DNA from: CAYMNU01 sp964391885
Lineage (GTDB): Archaea; Altiarchaeota; Altiarchaeia; JAFGQM01
Reading direction: 5' to 3'
Length of the DNA stretch: 12,102 nucleotides
NCBI GenBank assembly: GCA_964391885.1
Contig: CAYMNU010000009.1
Location: forward strand, 1 to 12,102
Made by a program: the position numbers and the translations under genes
Notes under the pieces: generated by a model
Database searches by the model: none
The model's input: the letters and a program-made list of their open reading frames with translations, nothing else
What the model was told of the DNA's origin: nothing
Part shown: piece by piece, positions 7,763-12,102 of the stretch
Layout: every line of letters starts with the position of its first letter
How positions within the stretch are numbered: position 1 is the stretch's first letter

Positions 7763-7813
7763 TCCACCTCTCATCAAAGCAGCCACTTCCGGAATTCAGC
7801 TAGCAGGCAGCCG

Positions 7814-7830
7814 CTTCAGGCAACCTGAAG
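7814..7830. promoter_or_regulatory. Inverted repeat upstream of the third ATPase gene
   Basis: CTTCAGG (7814-7820) and CCTGAAG (7824-7830) are perfect arms around CAA; the stem can extend by GCG/CGC with one bulged base. It lies about 20 bp before the TATA-like box, a place where archaeal activators often bind. It could equally be a chance hairpin. Confidence 0.3.
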
Positions 7831-7849
7831 GCGCAGATAGAAAAATTGA

Positions 7850-7857
7850 TTTATAAA
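7850..7857 (+). promoter_or_regulatory. TATA-like box of the third ATPase gene
   Basis: TTTATAAA predicts a start site near 7879, giving a leader of about 24 nt that contains GAGGT at 7894-7898, four bases before the ATG at 7903. The box overlaps the earlier in-frame ATG at 7846, which therefore cannot be translated from this promoter. Confidence 0.6.
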
Positions 7858-7902
7858 CAACCTCACTATAATTATAAGAAAATAAATTTTAGCGAGGTTA
7901 AA

Positions 7903-9129
7903 ATGTATATAGAGAGGGACTTGGAGGCCAAGATAAGGAAGTACCTGGACAGCAGGGAGATTATAGCGATAGTCGGACCGCGGCAATGCGGCAAGACCAC
8001 GCTCATGGAGCATTTAGCCCATGCGCTAAAGGGCGCAAAGATAATAAGCTTTGAGGACAGGGAGGCCCTGGAGCTCTTCGCACAAGATCCAAAAGCCTTC
8101 ATAAGCTTATATGCAAAAGGTGCCGATTATCTCTTCATCGACGAGTTCCAGTATGCCAAGCAGGGCGGTAGGCAACTTAAATATATATATGATACAATCG
8201 GCACAAAGCTGATAATATCAGGCTCGTCGGCCCCGGACCTTTCTGTGCAGAGCATTAAGTACCTGGTCGGCAGGATATTCGTCTTCAACCTTTATCCGCT
8301 TTCCTTCGACGAGTATCTCAGGCATAAGGACAGGAAGCTCTTTGGCGCGTATTCCGGCAAGCCGTCAAAGCCGCTTTCCGATATGATAAACAAACATTAT
8401 GAGGAATTCGCAGTCTATGGGGGATACCCGCGCGCGGTGCTTGCAAAGGACAATGAGGAAAGGGTAGAAGTGCTGAAGGGTATTTACAATACTTATTTCC
8501 TTAAGGAGATAAAGGAGATACTGCAGCTGCCCGACGATTTCAAGCTCAGTCGGCTGATAAAGATACTATCTCTGCAGGCAGGAGGTATGGCAAATTACGG
8601 AGAGCTGTCCTCGGCGACCGGCTTCGATTACAAAGATTTGCTGAAGCATCTGAACGTCCTGATGAAGACTTATGTTTGCGCGGAGAGCAGGCCTTTCTTC
8701 ACGAACAAGAAGAAGGAGCTTGTGAAGGCTCCGAAGCTATTCTTCATAGACAACGGCCTGCGCAACTATGCGGCCGGGAACTTCCAAGGCCTCGGAAACC
8801 GGGCCGACCGCGGTGCGCTGAACGAGAACTTCGTCGCCTCGGAGCTAGTGAAGAGGGGCATTGAGCTGAAGTACTGGAGGACCAAGGCCAAAGCCGAAGT
8901 GGACTTCATCGCGGAAGTCAATGGAAAGGTAACCCCAATTGAGGTGAAATCGAGTTTGGCCGGCGCAAGGTTAACTCGCTCTTTCAGGAATTTCCTCGAG
9001 GAATACACACCTGAATCAGGGTTTGTGTTGTCGCAAGACCTAATAGAGGATATTGCTGTGAATGGAACCAGGATAATGTTCCGGCCCCTTTTCCTTGTAG
9101 GCAGTATTGCGGAGAAATTGAAGGTTTAG
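7903..9129 (+). CDS. AAA_14 / DUF4143 ATPase with PD-(D/E)XK-like C-terminus (third ATPase)
   Basis: The 408-residue product matches the AAA_14 (PF13173) plus DUF4143 (PF13635) architecture. Walker A is GPRQCGKTT at 25-33, Walker B YLFIDEFQ at 76-83 and a sensor-like segment IISGSSA at 104-110. FFIDNGLRN at 280-288 and NENFVASEL at 307-315 are DUF4143 hallmarks, and the nuclease-like residues are E308, D334 and the EVK at 347-349. I choose ATG 7903 because it has a GAGGT ribosome site and a correctly placed TATA box; an in-frame ATG at 7846 lies in the promoter. The gene is divergent from the second ATPase gene and only distantly related to the DUF234 pair. The family is widespread, often expanded in archaea and bacteria, and lacks a settled function. 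Confidence 0.88.
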   Translation: MYIERDLEAKIRKYLDSREIIAIVGPRQCGKTTLMEHLAHALKGAKIISFEDREALELFAQDPKAFISLYAKGADYLFIDEFQYAKQGGRQLKYIYDTIGTKLIISGSSAPDLSVQSIKYLVGRIFVFNLYPLSFDEYLRHKDRKLFGAYSGKPSKPLSDMINKHYEEFAVYGGYPRAVLAKDNEERVEVLKGIYNTYFLKEIKEILQLPDDFKLSRLIKILSLQAGGMANYGELSSATGFDYKDLLKHLNVLMKTYVCAESRPFFTNKKKELVKAPKLFFIDNGLRNYAAGNFQGLGNRADRGALNENFVASELVKRGIELKYWRTKAKAEVDFIAEVNGKVTPIEVKSSLAGARLTRSFRNFLEEYTPESGFVLSQDLIEDIAVNGTRIMFRPLFLVGSIAEKLKV

Positions 9130-9150
9130 CTGTTTTGCTTCCTGCTCGGG

Positions 9151-9230
9151 AAAACTGATCGCTGCGTTAATTCCATCCAGCCAGGGATTACATCCAACCT
9201 AAGGAGTCCATTCAAAAGGAGAATCCCACC
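9151..9230 (+). repeat. Dispersed modular repeat, copy D (degenerate)
   Basis: TTCCATCCAG (9171) and TTACATCCAAC (9188), spaced 17 bp, are followed by the degenerate GAGTCCATTCAA. The preceding AAAACTGATCGCTGCG resembles the 5' module of copies A-C with one gap. It lies downstream of the third ATPase gene, so that gene too is bracketed by the element. Confidence 0.6.
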
Positions 9231-9257
9231 GATGCAGCCCTCGCATACCCGCAAAGC

Positions 9258-9331
9258 TTTTTATCTCCACAACAGCAAAAATAGCAACTTTTAATAATCA
9301 TTAAAACTTCAAAAAGTTGCAGGCTTTTTAA
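9258..9331 (+). promoter_or_regulatory. Candidate promoters of the Tes-like operon
   Basis: Two TATA-like boxes are possible. TTTTTAT at 9258-9264 would start transcription near 9287 and give a leader of roughly 90 nt holding the inverted repeats below. TTTTTAA at 9325-9331 would start near 9353, leaving a short leader to the ATG at 9378 and placing the 9331-9353 stem between box and start site. Confidence 0.4.
9284..9320. promoter_or_regulatory. Nested inverted repeats upstream of the radical SAM gene
   Basis: GCAACTTTT (9284-9292) is inverted as AAAAGTTGC (9312-9320). Overlapping it, TTTTAAT (9289-9295) is inverted as ATTAAAA (9300-9306) around AATC, with the arms extendable by one mismatch. 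The two pairings are mutually exclusive as RNA hairpins, and either could be a DNA operator. Confidence 0.45.
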
Positions 9332-9353
9332 CCGCAAAGTGTGACTTTGCGGT
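9331..9353. promoter_or_regulatory. Perfect 10 bp inverted repeat before the radical SAM gene
   Basis: ACCGCAAAGT (9331-9340) and ACTTTGCGGT (9344-9353) are perfect arms around GTG. The site abuts a TATA-like box and ends 24 bp before the ATG at 9378. As DNA it suits a repressor; as RNA it would be a stable hairpin close to the start codon. Confidence 0.6.
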
Positions 9354-9377
9354 CAAAGTTTGAAAACCTTGGATATT

Positions 9378-10994
9378 ATGCAAATGGACGCAAGCAAGGC
9401 TTATATGGGCGAGCTGCCCCACGAGACCACCTCCCTCTGCCCAGAGTGTATGAAACCACTGGGTGCATTGGTCTACGCCAAGGACGGCATAGTCTGGATA
9501 AAGAAGACATGCCCGGACCACGGGGAGTTCAAGGAAAAGTACTGGGAAAGCGTCGACATGTACAACAAGGCCCGCAAGCACGGGGCACCCCCAGTATACC
9601 AAAAAAACCCTAACGTTGACACGGGTGGTGCCAATTGCCCATTCGACTGCGGATTGTGCACACGCCATAAAAGCCATACTATGCTTGCCAATATCGTAGC
9701 GACAAACCGCTGCGACTTGTCGTGCTGGTATTGCTTCTTCTACGCCAAGGAAGGCCAGCCCATATATGAACCGTCTCTAGACCAGATACGCTCCATGATT
9801 AAAAACTTGGTAAGCGAGCAGCCTGTACCCTGCAACGCCGTTCAAATCACAGGCGGCGAGCCCACGCTGAGGGAAGACCTCATTGAGATGGTCAAGATAA
9901 TCAAGGAAGAGGGCGTGGACCACGTGCAGATAAACACCGACGCCATAAACTTCGCATTCAAGCCCGAGCTGGTCAAAGGCCTGAGGGAAGCGGGCAGCAA
10001 CACAGTCTACATGAGTTTCGACGGCATCACACCGAAGACCAACCCCAAGAACCACTGGGAAGCCCCCTATGCAATCGAGAATTGCAGAAAAGCGGGTATG
10101 GGAATAGTGCTTGTACCTACGGTCATCAAGGGCGTGAACGACCAGGAACTGGGGGACATAATAAACTTCGGACTTAACAACAGCGATATAATAAGAGGCG
10201 TCAACTTCCAGCCAGTGTCGCTTGTAGGCAGGATGCCCCAATCACTGCGCGAGCAACAGAGAATAACCATACCGAAAGCCATAGATAACATAGAACAGCA
10301 GACAAAAGGCTTGATAACAAAGGATGATTTTTTCCCTGTGCCCTGTGTGCACCCGATCAGCCACCTGGTGGAAGCCCTGAAGGGTAGGAAGACCTATGAT
10401 TTGAGCACTCACTTCGCCTGCGGGATGGCTACTTATGTCATCAAGGGCAATGACGATGTGCCTGTACCGATAACGCAGTTTGTCGATGTTGAAGGGCTTT
10501 TTGAGTACCTGGACGAAAAGGCTGATGATATTAAAAACTCAAGGTTCAAAAAGCTCAAAGCGGCGGGCATACTCTTCAAGTTGGGGAGCTTTGTGGATAG
10601 GGAAAAACAACCCAAGGGCTTCGATTTCAAGAAGCTGATGTTTGGTGCAGTCGTAAAGCACGATTACAGGGCGCTGGGCGAGATAATGCACCGTTCGCTC
10701 ATGATAGGCATGATGCACTTCCAAGACCCCTACAACTACGATGTGGAAAGGGTCGAGCGCTGCGGCATCCATTACACGATGCCCGACGGAAGGATAATAC
10801 CATTCTGTGCCTTCAATGTAATCCCGGAAGTCTACCGCGACAAGGTTCAAGCGCAGTATTCCATACCTGCGGAGGAATGGGAGAAAGCCAACAACACTAC
10901 AATCCTCGAAGGCAAATATGTAAGGGATGCCGAGAAATTGGAACAGGGTGACGCTTACAAGAAAGCTTATACACTCAAAGACTATTTCAAATGA
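9378..10994 (+). CDS. tes: Tetraether lipid synthase-like radical SAM protein
   Basis: The 538-residue product resembles archaeal COG1964 radical SAM enzymes (the MJ0619/Tes family), which join the phytanyl chain ends of archaeal membrane lipids to make tetraethers. Numbering from the in-frame TTG at 9360 (six codons earlier), visible motifs are ETTSLCPEC (22-30), TCPDHG (50-55), CPFDCGLC (93-100), the radical SAM triad C118-x3-C122-x2-C125, GGEP (165-168), LVPTVIKGVND (251-261), GVNFQPVS (280-287) and the C-terminal PDGRIIPFC (475-483). Cysteines outside the triad fit the extra metal or Fe-S sites of the family. I prefer the ATG at 9378; the TTG is an alternative. It heads an operon with the next gene (ATGA overlap). 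Substrate is inferred from family resemblance; another lipid-modifying reaction is possible. Confidence 0.75.
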   Translation: MQMDASKAYMGELPHETTSLCPECMKPLGALVYAKDGIVWIKKTCPDHGEFKEKYWESVDMYNKARKHGAPPVYQKNPNVDTGGANCPFDCGLCTRHKSHTMLANIVATNRCDLSCWYCFFYAKEGQPIYEPSLDQIRSMIKNLVSEQPVPCNAVQITGGEPTLREDLIEMVKIIKEEGVDHVQINTDAINFAFKPELVKGLREAGSNTVYMSFDGITPKTNPKNHWEAPYAIENCRKAGMGIVLVPTVIKGVNDQELGDIINFGLNNSDIIRGVNFQPVSLVGRMPQSLREQQRITIPKAIDNIEQQTKGLITKDDFFPVPCVHPISHLVEALKGRKTYDLSTHFACGMATYVIKGNDDVPVPITQFVDVEGLFEYLDEKADDIKNSRFKKLKAAGILFKLGSFVDREKQPKGFDFKKLMFGAVVKHDYRALGEIMHRSLMIGMMHFQDPYNYDVERVERCGIHYTMPDGRIIPFCAFNVIPEVYRDKVQAQYSIPAEEWEKANNTTILEGKYVRDAEKLEQGDAYKKAYTLKDYFK

Positions 10995-11275
10995 CTGATA
11001 AGGAACCGTTCGGAAAGCTTCTAAAGGCCGAGTTCGAACTTCGCGGTTTGGATTCGCTGAAGCATGCGGCGCACCTGCAGTACAAGCTCATGCTTCTAGA
11101 GCCGGTCGTGAGAGTGCATGTCAGCTTCCCAAAGAAAACCCTGGAGATAATCTATTCGAACCCTGCAAAGAATACGCAGCCCGTTCTCAATGCCCTAAAG
11201 CCGGTGAGGACAATCCTGAAAAGCAAGCAAAGCATTGAATATAGTGAAATCGTGCGGCGGGGCTACCATAACTAG
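10991..11275 (+). CDS. Small protein translationally coupled to the radical SAM gene
   Basis: The 94-residue product starts at an ATG overlapping the stop of the radical SAM gene (ATGA), a sign of translational coupling and shared function. It is basic, has no cysteine and no membrane segment. The order helix (SLKHAAHLQYKLMLL), strand (VVRVHVSFP), strand (TLEIIYSN), helix (NTQPVLNALKPVRTILK) and strand suggests a small ferredoxin-like alpha/beta fold like heavy-metal-associated domains but without their CxxC. I do not recognise a family. A role as partner or substrate presenter for the radical SAM enzyme is inference from the overlap. Confidence 0.75.
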   Translation: MTDKEPFGKLLKAEFELRGLDSLKHAAHLQYKLMLLEPVVRVHVSFPKKTLEIIYSNPAKNTQPVLNALKPVRTILKSKQSIEYSEIVRRGYHN

Positions 11276-11278
11276 AGT

Positions 11279-11298
11279 GTTTTTTGCTTAATTTTTAG
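11279..11298 (+). terminator. T-rich terminator of the radical SAM operon
   Basis: Two T-runs, TTTTTT at 11280-11285 and TTTTT at 11292-11296, lie a few bases after the stop codon at 11273-11275. This is the usual appearance of an archaeal oligo-T terminator; no strong hairpin precedes it. Confidence 0.5.
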
Positions 11299-11345
11299 TA
11301 AAGTTTCCTGCAGACATTAATCCATAGAGCTAAAGCTAGTTCTAT

Positions 11346-11365
11346 CTTAAATAAAATAAAGAAAA
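11346..11365 (-). terminator. T-rich terminator of the thioredoxin-like gene
   Basis: The minus strand directly after the stop codon reads TTTTCTTTATTTTATTTAAG. The run is T-rich without a stem and faces the terminator of the convergent operon. Confidence 0.45.
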
Positions 11366-12052
11366 CTAAGCGGCAGCTATAAGGGCGTCTATGACTTCTC
11401 TCATCTCTGCCTTGTCGCCCTCTGCATCGTTGCTTGACCTATAAGGCTGGCCTATGCGATAGTACCTGCAGCCGAATACGAATGTGGGGACGCCGCCTCT
11501 TGGATTGACCTTTTTATAGAGGTCAAGCACGTCCTGCGGAACCTGGGTTTCTTTTTCAGCAGTAAGCAGGTTATCGCCCGTGTTTACCTGCCAGTTGTAA
11601 GCTGCTATCTTCCCCTCATATTCTGCGGCGATTGCTGCAAAATTAGGGTCCGACCATGTGCAGAAAGGGCATGTGCTGCTTCCCACCATTATGATTATGG
11701 GCTTGCCATTCTCTGTACATATTTCCGCATCGACTGTGTCAAAGCGGCCTATAGGATCTGCGAGGACAGGCTCAGGACCAGGCGCAGGCGGCTCTGGGAC
11801 TGGCTCGGGAACAGGTTCAGGAGTCTCATCGCCTGGAGCGGGCGTAGAAGGTACTACTGCTGCCCCCGTGGGGCAGTTTGGATTGAATGCGAAGTAAACG
11901 GTGGACATAGCCAAAAGCAGTGTGAGGACTGCAAGAAACGCAAATGCAGGGTCCTGTAGATATTTAGTACAACCCTTTTTTGAGGGCGCTTTCACAGATT
12001 CGCCTTTCATATCTCCCCCATCCTTGGATTTCTTATTAACTGCCTTGGCCAT
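11366..12052 (-). CDS. Membrane-anchored thioredoxin-like protein
   Basis: The 228-residue product has a Lys-rich cytoplasmic N-terminus, one membrane segment at about 36-56 (FAFLAVLTLLLAMSTVYFAF), a Pro/Glu-rich spacer of about 30 residues (repeated PEPVPEP), and a thioredoxin-fold domain. The domain carries the active-site motif CPFC (GSSTCPFCTW) and the cis-proline segment GGVPTFVFGC. It probably exchanges disulfides on the outer face of the membrane; direction (oxidase or reductase) cannot be told from sequence. Two starts compete: ATG 12052, and in-frame ATG 12010, preceded by GGGGGAG. A TATA-like box at 12062-12069 would place transcription start near 12041, inside the longer form, which favours 12010. 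The gene is convergent with the radical SAM operon. Cysteine-containing surface proteins such as the one at 4504-1 are plausible substrates, by inference. Confidence 0.85.
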   Translation of the reverse strand: MAKAVNKKSKDGGDMKGESVKAPSKKGCTKYLQDPAFAFLAVLTLLLAMSTVYFAFNPNCPTGAAVVPSTPAPGDETPEPVPEPVPEPPAPGPEPVLADPIGRFDTVDAEICTENGKPIIIMVGSSTCPFCTWSDPNFAAIAAEYEGKIAAYNWQVNTGDNLLTAEKETQVPQDVLDLYKKVNPRGGVPTFVFGCRYYRIGQPYRSSNDAEGDKAEMREVIDALIAAA

Positions 12053-12061
12053 TTTCTTATT

Positions 12062-12069
12062 TGTAAAAA
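12062..12069 (-). promoter_or_regulatory. TATA-like box of the thioredoxin-like gene
   Basis: The minus strand reads TTTTTACA. With the usual 25 nt spacing transcription would begin near 12041, which is downstream of the first possible ATG (12052) and upstream of the second (12010). The match is imperfect. Confidence 0.3.
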
Positions 12070-12102
12070 TTAGAAGTATGTGCTTTTGAGAAGCGGCTGG
12101 CA

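Larger units (their letters stand above)
7572..7902. other. Divergent promoter region between the second and third ATPase genes
   Basis: This 331 bp gap has no supportable gene. It holds, in order, a palindrome and TATA-like box for the leftward gene, dispersed repeat copy C, a direct repeat of CAGCCRCTTC (7780 and 7808), an inverted repeat (7814-7830), and a TATA-like box plus Shine-Dalgarno for the rightward gene. The stretch 7621-7690 shows nothing I can name. Confidence 0.7.

Noticed and set aside
7846..7902. Earlier ATG at 7846 for the third ATPase
   Set aside because: The TATA-like box at 7850-7857 lies within this extension, the added peptide is not family-like, and the ATG at 7903 has a GAGGT site.
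4649..9230. CRISPR-like array from the spaced repeats
   Set aside because: Units are about 11 bp cores with 17-20 bp periodicity in clusters of one to three, separated by whole genes; there are no long identical repeats with unique spacers and no cas genes.
4505..9300. Insertion sequence or transposon
   Set aside because: No transposase or integrase frame and no clear terminal inverted repeats; all boundary repeats are in direct orientation.
9309..9677. Minus-strand frame opposite the radical SAM N-terminus
   Set aside because: It overlaps conserved cysteine motifs of the radical SAM protein and has no promoter or family resemblance of its own.
11276..11365. Possible small RNA or tRNA in the convergent gap
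   Set aside because: The stretch is A/T-rich with terminator-like T-runs on both strands and no cloverleaf or strong stem; nothing beyond termination is supported.

Overview
The window looks archaeal, most like a small-genome or DPANN-type lineage. This rests on archaeal promoter elements (A/T-rich TATA-like boxes at leaderless or short-leader distances), two archaeal-type ATPases of the PF01637 + DUF234 kind, a radical SAM protein with the motif layout of archaeal tetraether lipid synthase (Tes), and a membrane-anchored thioredoxin-like protein. Lineage is inferred from content; there is no rRNA or other marker to fix it.

Layout. (i) Positions 4504 down to 1 (minus strand) are one uninterrupted reading frame of 1501 codons that runs off the left edge. 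It is a giant surface protein: membrane anchor or signal segment, Asp/Ser/Asn stalk with ten N-glycosylation sequons, a DUF1566/Lcl-like domain, a divergent InlB-type repeat, then three modules of GLUG-motif beta-solenoid with about twenty GGFVG-type motifs. (ii) Positions 4505-9300 hold an island of three ATPase genes: two tandem archaeal ATPase/DUF234 genes on the minus strand and a divergent AAA_14/DUF4143 gene on the plus strand. All three end in a PD-(D/E)XK-like domain. A dispersed ~50 bp modular repeat with ~18 bp units lies at all four gene boundaries, always in the same orientation. The last 266 bp of the two DUF234 genes are about 92% identical although the rest of the proteins is far more diverged. 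(iii) Positions 9300-11275 (plus) are a two-gene operon: the Tes-like radical SAM enzyme and a small protein whose start codon overlaps the enzyme's stop. (iv) Positions 12052-11366 (minus) are the membrane-anchored thioredoxin-like protein, convergent with the operon.

How the parts may work together. The surface protein, the secreted-side thioredoxin and the Tes-like enzyme all concern the cell envelope: adhesion or coat, disulfide chemistry outside the membrane, and membrane-lipid cross-linking. The ATPase island between them has features of an independently evolving cassette cluster (boundary repeats, partial gene homogenisation, palindromic promoter sites). There is no transposase, integrase, CRISPR array, tRNA or rRNA visible. 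The most unusual signals are the repeat-bounded ATPase cluster, the converted nuclease-like tail, the composition break inside the giant adhesin gene, and the strong inverted repeats in front of the Tes-like gene.
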